DNA of 64,000 bases from assembly GCA_030272585.1 (NCBI GenBank), contig BSYQ01000005.1, positions 6,851,501 through 6,915,500 of the forward strand, written 5' to 3'. This document shows positions 42,615 to 52,394 of the stretch, piece after piece; position 1 is the first letter of the stretch, and the number at the start of each line of letters is the position of its first letter. The position numbers were made by a program, and so were the translations under genes. This DNA comes from Bryopsis sp. KO-2023 (lineage: Eukaryota; Chlorophyta; Ulvophyceae; Bryopsidales; Bryopsidaceae). The notes under the pieces were generated by a model. That model made no database searches and was not told where the DNA came from. It saw only the letters and a list, made by a program, of their open reading frames with translations.

Positions 42615-42930
42615 TGGGTTACTATTGTTTCAATGTACCCCCCAGGGGGGTCACTATTGGAGACGGGGTCATTATCAGAGACGGGGATTATGTATTTTGA
42701 ATGTACCCCCGGGGGGGGACACTATTGGAGTCTGCTGGAATGGGCAGAGTAATTCCAGGGAACAATTCCGATTAAACGAAAATCGTTCGTCGTAACGCGA
42801 CAAACGCGCCACTATCGAACGCGGTTCGATAGTGGCGATTTTTCCGATAGTGGCCCTGGGTCACTCTTGGAGACAGGGCTTGTATTCTTTCGACCCCCCC
42901 GCACCCTGCGTCACTATTGAAGAGTGCGAC
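42615..42930. repeat. Diverged CACTATTGGAGAC repeats with a hairpin
   Basis: (T)CACTATTGGAGACGGGG-like words at about 42650, 42665, 42718, 42867 and 42911, some after CCCCCAGGGG or CCCCGGGGG. They surround a perfect hairpin at 42807-42837 (14-bp arms CGCCACTATCGAAC, 3-nt loop). Confidence 0.65.
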
Positions 42931-42959
42931 ACTGCTCGAGAGTGCGACAGTGGTAGAGA

Positions 42960-43135
42960 AAATACGGTATAACATGTAATATGTAGAACATGTAATATGT
43001 ATAACATGGTATACATATAACATGTAATACATATAACATATGATAAATATAACATGTAATACATATAACATATGATAAATATAACATGTAATATGTATAA
43101 CATATGATATATATAACATGTAATAACATGTAATG
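42960..43135. repeat. AT-rich ACATGTAATA/CATATGATA array
   Basis: About ten imperfect units of ATAACATGTAATAYRTATA. No gene; self-complementary words make it prone to slippage. Confidence 0.85.
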
Positions 43136-43138
43136 ATA

Positions 43139-43190
43139 TGAACTCGGAACCCTCAGATCCGAAGTCTAATACGCTATCCATAGCGTCACG
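43139..43190 (-). pseudogene. tRNA-Arg(TCG)-like remnant
   Basis: Keeps GACTTCGGATCTGAGGGTT (anticodon arm) and an A-box-like 5' part, lacks the 3' end. The following GTCACGAGTGCTCACGATTCTTCGGCTCAAG also occurs at 33755-33790, so a larger dispersed unit is copied. Confidence 0.5.
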
Positions 43191-43425
43191 AGTGCTCACG
43201 ATTCTTCGGCTCAAGCTGCAAGAGCGCTATGCTATGACTAATTACCGTTTGTTGCGCTTTGTCTACCACTTGTTGTATGTCCTCACCTGTGCTGCCTGGT
43301 ACGTGTTAGAGATCATGGAGAATGACGCTTTGGTACCCACCCAAGGTCCCATTACGATAGGAGTTACTCGTGTGAAACGGGCAGAATACTATATATGTAT
43401 AATATAAGGTACAATCGTCGATCTA
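43191..43425. other. No gene recognised
   Basis: An 89-codon plus frame (43138-43407) spans this stretch and resembles nothing I know. Confidence 0.3.
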
Positions 43426-43741
43426 TTGGACTGCAGAGCAATCTACCCATTGTTCCTCTCCCTTGCTCTCCCGGCAATCTCCTATGCCTGCGAGGTTTGG
43501 TTCCCATCATTGACGAAGACTCTCCTGCGACGCCTTGAATCCCTCCACATCCAATTCATGAAGTTCTGCCTGGGCATCGCCTCTCTGAAAAGACCCCTGG
43601 GTGCGGAACACAACACGACTGAGTTCCCTCGAAGTGCCACCACCCCACCAACGTGTCTCCTGTATTTCGAGCTCGGCGCCATGCCCCTGGAGTTCCATTT
43701 TTTGAAGCAAACCCTACGCTTCACCAAAGCGCTGTGGACTC
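43426..43741 (+). pseudogene. LINE RT thumb fragment
   Basis: About 105 codons like the region after the RT in LINE ORF2: PLFLSLALPAISYACEVWFP, LRRLESLHIQFMKFCLGI and TCLLYFELGAMPLEFHFLK. Compare GILLYSAGVWYPLSPF in the LINE at 38330. Ends in AT-rich DNA; no catalytic residues. Confidence 0.7.
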
Positions 43742-44019
43742 ATGAACTATATTATTATTGTGATATTAAATATAATAAATACAATTACTATATATATATA
43801 CCTCCTGTTGTTCAGTACAATACTCTATATATATGTATTGATAGTAGTGTTCGTGGGTTTGGGTAATAGTACGACTGGGGATGAACGACAGGGATTAAAG
43901 GGTACGGACCCTTTCTGTAAAAATTCTATTCCTAATGATTCCCTGTTGCCCCCCTGTGTCTCCTTGTGTGTGTGTGTGTGAGCGTTTGTGTTTCGGGTCC
44001 CCTGAAGGGCATACTTGGG
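43742..44019. other. AT-rich stretch and short GT run, no gene
   Basis: Includes ATATATATATA near 43790 and (GT)7 near 43966. Confidence 0.5.
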
Positions 44020-44655
44020 ATCCGATCCCGACTAATCGGTCTCCGATCTTTCCGATCAAAGTCGGTGTCTACGAAAACCGATCAAATCGGTTTCCGATCA
44101 AAACGGCACCGATCAAAACGGCCACCGATCAAATCGGACCGATCACCCAAAATCGGTCCGACTTTTCCGATCAAAATCGGCCGATAATCTAATTCTGGCT
44201 GTGAAACCAGATCGGATCGGGATAGGCGTTTTCCGATTTGATCGGCAAATTGCCGATCTGATCGGAATCTGCCGATCAACCACCGATCCCGATCCGATCA
44301 TGATCGGACGTCAGATGACATACAAAGTCACCCCCACAGGGTCCCGAGAACCCAAGGGAACCCAATGGAACCCAATGGGATTCGAACACCGTACCGCACG
44401 GTACCGAGTCATTCACGCTAAGCACTGAGCCAAGCAGACCACAGTGATTTCGTGGCTGTTGCAATGATATACCGTAATTTTACAGAATTACAAAAAGATT
44501 AAGGTATATAATTGCAACAGCCACAGAACTATCGTGGTCCGCTTGGCTTAGTGCTTAGTGTAAATGATTCGACATTGTGTGGTACGGTGTTCGAATCCTA
44601 TTGGGTTCCCTTGAGCTTTGGGGACCTTGCAAGGGACCTTGATATTAGGGCTTCC
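44020..44655. mobile_element. GATCGG-rich element with two head-to-head tRNA-like cores, copy 2
   Basis: CGATC-rich left part as in 37740, then a tRNA-like core on the minus strand (44330-44475) facing a second one on the plus strand (44487-44650) across a short centre (TAATTTTACAGAATTA). The two cores are inverted repeats of about 140 bp with several differences. The plus core runs GTGGTCCGCTTGGCTTAGTG ... GTGTTCGAATCC. Confidence 0.7.
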
Positions 44656-47293
44656 TTGGTTGATGCAAACCAACCCTAAACTGGACTTTGCAAGGGGTAC
44701 GCTCAAAGTTCCAGTAGGAGCTGGATGGACAACTGTTCCTATGAAGGAACTTACAGCTTCTGACCCCAGAAATAGAGTCGATTTCAGCGAAAAAGATCTT
44801 CTCGCTAGTGAAGAATAGTCCGGAAGTAGATCAGGCATACCTTGTGGTAGTGCGGAACACCACACCGGAGGACATGTCGCATTTAATGCAATATCCTTAT
44901 CCGGGAATTCCAGAGGAGCAATTGAATGCCACTGGAACCACACCAGCTTATCTGCAAACGGATGTGGAAAAGGTAATGCATCCGGGTATTGACCCGAAGA
45001 TCAAGACTATTCTCACAAGTTTCAAGGATGTTTTTCCGAAAGATTTACCACCGGGCATCCCTCCAGTCAGGAAAGGCCACGAATTTAAGGTGGACCTGGA
45101 GGATGAACAAATGACCCCAATCCACCGTAATTTGTACAAACTCTCTCCAGCCGAGCTGGACGAAGTTAGGACGCAGGTGGATTACCTCCTTGAGCAAAGG
45201 AAGATCCGACCCTCCGAGAGTCCCTGGGGCGCACCCATACTCTTTGTTCCCAAGAAAGACGGAGGATTACGGATGTGTGTGGATTACCGGTGGATAAACA
45301 CGTTCACCGTTAAGAACAGGTATTCACTACCTCTTCCTGAGGAGCTTATGGATCGTCTCGCGAAGGCAAAGATCTATACGAAGATCGACCTTCGTTCGGG
45401 CTACTGGCAGTTCCCCGTTCGACCCAAGGACACCCCGAAGACAGCATTCCGGACGAGATACGGACACTTCGAGTTTCTCGTTTGTCCGTTCGGAATGACC
45501 AACTGTCCAGCACAGTTCCAGACCATGGTTCAGGACTTGCTGGGGAAGTTCCTTGACGACTTTGTCGTGGTGTTTATCGACGATATTCTGGTGTTTTCCA
45601 ACTCAGTGGAAGAACACGTCGAGCACCTTAAGTTGGTCTTTGAACGGTTGCGAAAACACAAGCTGTACGCAAAAGCCAGTAAGTGCGAGATAGGGGTATC
45701 CGAGACGGACTACTTGGGGTATCATTTGTCCGGGAAAGGCCTCCAACCGATGCAGGATAAGGTTGAGGCTATTCAACGCTGGAAGGAGTTAACTTCGGTA
45801 ACTGATGTACGAAGTTTCCTGGGAATGGTTTCTTACTATCGTAAGTTCATTCCTGAGTTCGCTAGGATTGCGAGTCCTCTGACAGATCTGACGAAGAAAG
45901 ATACTGTTTGGGAATGGGGACCGAACCAACGCAATGCCTACAACGAACTTAAGGATCGAATTAGCCGTGCACCGATCTTACTCCTTCCCGATCCTGCCAG
46001 AGAATACACCGTGATAACGGACGCATCCGGAACTGCATATGGAGCAGTTCTGACCCAGGACCATGGAAAAGGCTTGCAACCGATTGCATACCTTTCCAGA
46101 CGATTAAGACCAGCTGAAACGCGATACTCCATACGAGCATACGAGCGGGAGCTGGGGGCAATAGCTTATGCTTTAGCCCAGTGGCGACACTACCTTGAGG
46201 GATGCGATGGGGGTGTGAAGGTGTTGACTGACCACAAACCGATCACCCACTTCATGAACCAGAGCACGTTGTCGCGGACCCAAACCCGGTGGTTAAACTC
46301 AGGGTTTTTCCAGTCCATAGGTCCAAAAATCGTCTACATCCAGGGGGAAGCCAACGTATTGGCAGACGCATTATCCCGGAGCCTTCTTGGTCAGCCGGAC
46401 CAGATTAATAACCTCTCCACTTGGGAAGTGGCAGAGAAGGAGGCGTGGAAAGAAGCTTTGAGGAATGACACAAAACTCAAGCCTATTATCGAGAAAACGG
46501 AACGAGGGGTTTCTCCTCAGTATAAACTGGACGACGGTTTCCTGTACTATTCCAGGACAGAACCAGGTCCAAGTTTACTTGTGGTCCCCGAAGCGTTTCA
46601 AAAACGGATTCTGGAAGAGCACCATGACGTGCCAAGTGCCGGACATGTTGGAGCAGACCGCATGACCGAAGTACTTACCCGCAACTACTGGTGGAAAGGA
46701 GTTGGGCTCGACATCAAGACATACGTGAAAACGTGTCCAACATGTCAGCTTAACAAATCGGATTTGCAAAGGCAGAAGGGTCTTTTGCAGCCGTTACCGA
46801 TCCCAGACCAGAAATGGGAACAGATCACGACGTATCTGGTTACAGACCTACCGTCTTCCCATGGCTTCACAGCAATCGCAGTCTTTGTAGACCGATTGAC
46901 GAAGTACGCGAGGTTTGTACCCTGTAATAAGACTATCACGGCGCCGGAATACGCCAAGCTGTTCGTGGAGAACATTTATAAGCACTACGGACTACCTAAA
47001 GTTATAGTTTCGGATCGAGACCCAAGGTTCACGAGTCTTTTCTGGACCTCTCTTTTCAAACTTTTAGGTACCCAACTTCGAATGAGCACTGCATACCATC
47101 CTCAGACGGATGGGCAGTCGGAAGTCACTATTCGAGTGTTGGAGGATTTCCTGCGTCCGTACGTGGAACGGTATCCAGACCGTTGGGTGGATTATTTGCC
47201 GACGGCAGAGTTTGCAGCAAATAATTCACGGAATGTCTCCACAGGCTATGCGCCAGCCCATTTGTTGTATGGACAGAACATGGGGCAGAGCGC
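44650..47293 (+). pseudogene. pol: Dead gypsy pol, truncated at both ends
   Basis: Begins in the end of protease (LILGLPWL), hits a stop/frameshift near 44815, then 820 codons are open: RT with VFIDDILVFS, RNase H with TDASGTAYGAVL, integrase zinc finger and SDRDPRF / TDGQSEVTIR. The first integrase Asp is lost (TTYLVTDLP where E1 has TTDLVTDLP). No chromodomain; the frame is cut at GQ and runs into a tRNA-Ala 3' part. A different gypsy family from E1, about as diverged as E4 gag is. Confidence 0.92.
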
Positions 47294-47339
47294 TCGCTTA
47301 GCATGCGAGAGGTACGGGGATCGATACCCCGCATCTCCA
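47285..47339 (+). pseudogene. tRNA-Ala(AGC), 5' part replaced by gypsy pol
   Basis: From GCAGAGCGCTCG onward this is a perfect tRNA-Ala: anticodon loop TTAGCAT, T arm GGGGATCGATACCCC, end GCATCTCCA. The acceptor 5' strand and half of the D arm are gone. Confidence 0.85.
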
Positions 47340-47399
47340 CTCATCTATTGAAAATCGTTGCCAAAATTGTTCTTTGAAGTGTGCTTGTTGCCGGAGATG

Positions 47400-47650
47400 G
47401 GCCGTCACTTTGAACACCAAACCAAACCGGACATGTTCGACAAGTTAGACCGGTCTGGACGGGTTCGACAGGACGGAATATGCCTAGTCCGGTTCGGTTT
47501 GTCGAACCTGTCAGGCATCTTGTCTAAGAAACTGTCTAGAATTAGTGTGGAACCTGTTTGGACCGATGAATCTGTGTAGACCGATTTTTTTCTTCTCTCA
47601 ACGGACCGGACCGATCCAAATCTGTCCGGTCCGGTCTCGTTATGTTGAAC
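47400..47650. repeat. ACCGGAC/GGTCCGG-rich patch
   Basis: Words ACCGGAC, GACCGG, GTTCGACA and their complements recur on both strands, similar in style to the GATCGG and CCGTAAC elements, but no tRNA-like core, TIR or TSD is seen. Confidence 0.45.
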
Positions 47651-47689
47651 CGGTAACCAGCAATCCGGTTGCTAGCCCGTCTCAGCTAG

Positions 47690-48805
47690 TTAGGAAACTT
47701 TAGGAAGTAACGAAACTCACGCGTTAATTCAGGTTGGTTAGGAAACTTCAGGAAGGAACGAAACTTAAGCGTATCGATTTAGGCTAGTGAAGAAAGTTAC
47801 GAAACTTAAGCGTCTCGATTTGGGTTGGTTAGAGAACTTTGGAAAATAACGAAACTTAAGCGTTTCGATCTAGGCTAGTCAAGAAAGTTACGAAACTTAA
47901 GCCATCCGATTTATGTTAGTTGGGAAACTTTAGAAAGTAACGAAACTTAAGCGTCTCGATTTGGGTTGGTTAGAGAACTTTGGAAAATAACGAAACTTAA
48001 GCGTTTCGATCTAGGCTAGTCAAGAAAGTTACGAAACTTAAGCCATCCGATATAGGTTAGTTGGGAAACTTTAGAAAGTAACGAAACTTAAGCCATCCGA
48101 TTTGGGTTAGTTGGGAAACTTTAGAAAGTAACGAAACTTAAGCGTTTGGATCTAGGCTAGTCAAGAAAGTTACGAAACTTAAGCCATCCGATTTAGGTTG
48201 GTTAGAAAACTTAAGAAAGTTACGAAACTTAAGCGTCTCGATTTAGGTTGGTTAGAAAACTTTCGAAAATAACGAAACTTAAGCGTTTCGATTTAGGCTA
48301 GTCAAGAAAGCTACGAAACTTAAGCCATCCGATTTAGGTTAGTTGGGAAACTTTAGAAAGTAACGAAACTTAAGCGTCTCGATTTGGGTTGGCTAGAGAA
48401 CTTTGGAAAATAACGAAACTTAAGCGTTTCGATCTAGGCTAGTCAAGAAAGTTACGAAACTTAAGCCATCCGATTTAGGTTGGTTAGAAAACTTTCGAAA
48501 ATAACGAAACTTAAGCGTCTCGATTTGGGTTGGTTAAAGAACTTTAGAAAATAACGAAACTTAAGCGTTTCGATTTAGGCTAGTCAAGAAAGCTACGAAA
48601 CTTAAGCCATCCGATTTAGGTTAGTTGGGAAACTTTAGAAAGTAACGAAACTTAAGCGTCTCGATTTGGGTTGGTTAGAGAACTTTGGAAAATAACGAAA
48701 CTTAAGCGTTTCGATCTAGGCTAGTCAAGAAAGTTACGAAACTTAAGCCATCCGATTTAGGTTGGTTAGAAAACTTTCGAAAATAACGAAACTTAAGCGT
48801 TCCGA
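47690..48805. repeat. CGAAACTTAAG satellite with three-unit higher-order structure
   Basis: About 23 units each starting CGAAACTTAAG. Three types alternate: GCGTCTCGATTTGGGTTGG (about 50 bp), GCGTTTCGATCTAGGCTAG (about 41 bp) and GCCATCCGATTTAGGTTAG (about 50 bp), giving a period of about 141 bp in the regular part. Confidence 0.92.
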
Positions 48806-48866
48806 CTCAAGTTTGTGGTGGCACCATTTCAACTTGAGCAATAACAAACCCGTCACGAGCGAGTGG

Positions 48867-48938
48867 TGTTCGCGGGGAGAATCGAACTCCCGTTTCTTGA
48901 GCCACAATCAAGTGTCCTGACCACTAGACGACGCGAAC
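48867..48938 (-). tRNA. tRNA-His(GTG)
   Basis: 72 bp; acceptor GTTCGCG/CGCGAAC, anticodon loop TTGTGGC, T loop TTCGATT. All stems pair; the better of the two His copies. Confidence 0.9.
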
Positions 48939-49036
48939 TCACGATTGAGAAGGGTGTTGTCGACGTTTCATGCTTGCTCACACACCCAACCTCGTCAAGC
49001 ACGAACAAATGTCCCATCGAAGATATCTTGAGCGAA

Positions 49037-49110
49037 GCTCCTTTAGCTCAGTTGGTTAGAGCACCCGTTTAGTAAGCGGGAGGTCCTGAGTTCAACTCTC
49101 AGAGGGAGCA
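49037..49110 (+). tRNA. tRNA-Thr(AGT)
   Basis: 74 bp; acceptor GCTCCTT/AGGGAGC, A box TAGCTCAGTTGG, anticodon loop TTAGTAA, T arm CTGAG/CTCAG with loop TTCAACT. Confidence 0.9.
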
Positions 49111-49178
49111 ATAATTGTTTCGTGAGGTAATTTATGGGGAATGTATTAAGTAGGAACGCGGTAATCAATTGATCGACC

Positions 49179-49263
49179 CCGACGATAGCTCAGTTGGCAG
49201 AGCGGAGGACTGTAATAGAGTTCAGATATCCTTAGGTCGCCGGTTCGATTCCGGCTCGTCGGA
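49179..49263 (+). tRNA. tRNA-Tyr(GTA) with intron
   Basis: 85 bp including an intron of about 12 nt after the base 3' of the anticodon GTA. Acceptor CCGACGA/TCGTCGG, T arm GCCGG/CCGGC. Introns in tRNA-Tyr are usual in plants and other eukaryotes. Confidence 0.92.
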
Positions 49264-49339
49264 CGAAGCTGTTCCCGCTCGGATAAATCTGATCCAAATC
49301 GCCTCAAAATACGTAACTTGGGCTAAGAAATCGTGTGCA

Positions 49340-49395
49340 CTCGTGGCGCAATGGAATCAGCGTCGATTACATGGGTTCGATCAAAAGGGAAGTCA
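49340..49395 (+). pseudogene. tRNA-Trp-like remnant
   Basis: GTGGCGCAATGGAATCAGCG (A-box part) and GGGTTCGATCA (B box) remain but the anticodon arm does not fold. Mirror copy near 33720-33775. Confidence 0.4.
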
Positions 49396-49805
49396 GCCTA
49401 CACTCGGCTGTTTTTCCCTGTAATAATACCAATGTTCGATGTCCGACTAAAGTGCCCCACTACCAAAATATACTGTTCGCAAGATCCGAAGTCTAATCAA
49501 AATCGAGTGCAAAATCGGATCAGAATCGTCGTTTTTTCTTTAGGAACCCAAAAAAGTGAATATCCCATGTCTAAGAAGTACTGAACCTCTGATTCCCATG
49601 TGTACCAAAGTGCTGAGTGCAGTTCTTCCAAAAAATTAAAGTCCCTCATCCCTGTTTTCCCTTTCTGTAATCTGATTCTCTTGTTTACCCAAATGCTGAA
49701 TGCAATTCCTCAAAAAAAGGAAGTCCCCCTAGGTCTGTTTGGTCTTTTTCTTTGGTCTGTTGTTAAGTTTTTCTGTTTTTCTGAATACTCTTTCTGTTTT
49801 TCTGG
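49396..49805. other. No gene recognised
   Basis: Contains T-rich direct repeats (TTCTGTTTTTCTG near 49770-49810) that may be the tail side of the LINE to the right. Confidence 0.4.
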
Positions 49806-52343
49806 TTACTGTGGATCAATAACTCCCTCCACCAATCCAGAATCGATGTCTGGCTCAGTTTCGCCTCCAGTCGCTCGCTCTGCTGTAGCGTGGACGTCCA
49901 CCGACTGGGGCGTAACCCCCAAAAGCGCTGCGAGAGCGCGCGCGTTCACGTCGGCGTCGTCGGCGTCGTCTGCAGCGCCGTCGTCGTCTTCGTCGCCAGG
50001 ATCACGGTCGTCGATTCCATGATCGTCACCGTCAGTAGCTTCCCCTCGCTCACTCGTCGTTACGTACAGCAGATCCGTCCACCGCAGATTCCATCGTACT
50101 TCCAAAAGCGTAATCGTAGAATCCCCCAGCAGCAACCGTCGTACGCTTGCGAATCGTCGAATCCACTGGGTCACTCCTCCATGATACTTCGCCAAGAATA
50201 GATCCGTTACCAGAGTACCTCCATTGAACTCCACGTCGGTCGTGGTGTCGCGAGCAAATCGCGTCGTACAGGAGAACAGGAAGTGTGATTCCAGATCGCC
50301 GAAACCTGTTCCGTCACCCTCTCCGCCGAACCCTCGCGCACCACCCCCTCCTTCCCTACCGAGTTCGCCGTTGCCGGAGCGCAGACATCGGGGGCGTCGT
50401 CCTGTGGCCGGCCCAGCGCGCAGGGAGTACCGCGCTGCAGGTATCATTCGCTCTCTCCATCTCGATTGTGGGCGAAACCCTCCCTGTTGTACATGCTGTG
50501 AGTGCTGCGACCCTTTTTGTAGACCCTGCGACGATGTCCCTCCGGCGCCAGTATCGTGGGAAGGTGGAACGCGCGGGGACTCCCTTGGAACGGTACGAGT
50601 AGCTGCCAAATCGGCTTCCCCCAGGCCAGGTTGACCCAATTTGAGTTCGATGTCCCTGTTGGTGGTAATTTCCTTGATATCCCTGAGCCATAACCCAGTT
50701 GTCTTCACTGCTATAGGTAGCTGCTTGGCCAGGTGGAACTCCACAGTCTTAACCCCCATTGCTATCAGCAGCATGGTAGGGTGAGGAATTGTCTGCCTCC
50801 ATTGTTCCTGTTTTCTCCTTATGCTTCCTGTTCCTTCCCCTGTTCCTTCCCCTGGGTCCTGTGTGGTGCTGCTTTGTCCTTGTTGGTGGTGTATAGGGTG
50901 CGCAGGTAGTCCAGCAGCTGCTCCAAAGGAAACCCCTAATCCAGATCCTCTCTCTCTCTCCTGTATAGCCCAGCCTGGATGGGTGGCTCCCCTCCTGTAA
51001 GCTCCATTTCCGGTGAGATCTTTGTAAGGTAATGTAGGCCTGTGTTTTGGTTGACTTGGAGAACATGTTGTGGGATTATTTCGTTGTTTTCCACCTGATC
51101 CCCCTGCAGCAACCTCGCCTGATGCATGTACCCCTCGTCCTGTTCCTCTAGAATTGTTATTTGGTGGTAGAGCGGCTACCTGAGTAATCTCCCTTTCCCT
51201 TTTCCCACTTTGAGCTTGATCCTGTGTATGTAGGTCCATCTCCCGTCTTGTTTGAGCTGCCCGAGGAGTCACAGTGGGTGACTCTAAGCCCATACGCTCC
51301 TGACCTCCCAACCAACGAGTTGCAACCAGCAGCAGCATCCTTGTCCATCGCTTTCGACCCTCCAGGGAGAACGATAAATACTTGAGTGAGTCGGTTTCAG
51401 GAGCAGAATAACACTGAAGGGAGTCCAGAGCCCATGTAGCTTTAGTCCAGGTGAACTCCGTTGTGTTGATATCCACTAGTAATTCCATTCCTCTTCCTTC
51501 TGTTCTTTCTTCTCTTGACTTCAACCGAAAAAGCAGGACATCCTGTTGTAGGAATTCCTGTTCCAGGGGGCAGGCAAAGAACTGGGGCTTCTTTGGATAG
51601 AGCAGTGTCCAATCCTCCACCAACATCAAGTCACAGGGGGGCATTGAATGCAAATGCAGGGTCTGAGTAGCCTTCCTTTCACTTTTTCCTCGTTGAGCTT
51701 GATCCTGTGTATATAGGTCCATCCCCCTGCTTGTTTGAACTGCCCAAGGAGTCATAGAGGGTGACTCTAAGCCCAATCGCTCCTGACCTCCCCACCAACG
51801 ATGTGCAACCAGCAGCAGCATCCTCTCTCTCTCTGTCCAGCTCTGTCGACCGTCCAGGAAGAACGATACACTGAGTGAATCGGTTCCAGGAGCAGAACAT
51901 CTCTTAAGGGAGTCCAGAGCCCATGTAGCTTCAGTCCAGGTGAACTCTGTTGTGTTGACATCCAGTAGTAATTCCATTTCGCTTCCCTCTGTTCTTTCTT
52001 CCCTTGACTGCAACCGAGAAAACAGGACAGCCTGTTGCAGGAATTCCTCTCTCTTTCTTTCTCTTCTTCTCTCTATTTTGTGGGGGCAGGCAAATAATTG
52101 ATTTTTCTTTGGATAGAACCGTGTCCAATCCTCCACCAGCACCAAATCACAATGGGGTAGTGATTGCAAGTATAGGGTCTCCCGGTAGCAAAGTACTGAA
52201 TCAATAGTTCGTGCAGGTTCCAGACTCCAAAAATAAGTTTGATTCGCTCTTGGTTTCTCCATTTCCTCCAGCACCGTCATGTGTTGATAACGTTTTCTTG
52301 TTTTTGTCTCCACAGCTCTGATCGAGTGACCCCCAGGTTCCAA
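49806..52343 (-). pseudogene. LINE-derived 845-codon frame with an internal tandem duplication, no RT
   Basis: The frame is open throughout. Its last 180 residues look like a LINE ORF2 end: LESHFLFSCTTRFARDTTTD, QWIRRFASVRRLL, then an Asp-rich tail. The first 380 residues hold a duplicated block of about 150 residues (each with DLxLVEDWT, YPKK, FACP, NTTEFTWTxATWALDSL). The middle is Gln/Gly/Thr-rich. Neither endonuclease nor RT is recognisable. It may be an internally deleted ORF2, a fusion, or partly a fortuitous frame. Confidence 0.5.
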
Positions 52344-52394
52344 TAATACTCCGTCGGTCCTGTCAGGATGAGAATCCTGGCAGAACCCAAATTG

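Larger units (their letters stand above)
47285..49570. repeat. Right arm of the inverted tRNA-block duplication
   Basis: Mirror of 33580-34709. Longer because of a satellite expansion (47690-48805) and a CCGGACC-rich patch (47400-47650). Confidence 0.85.
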
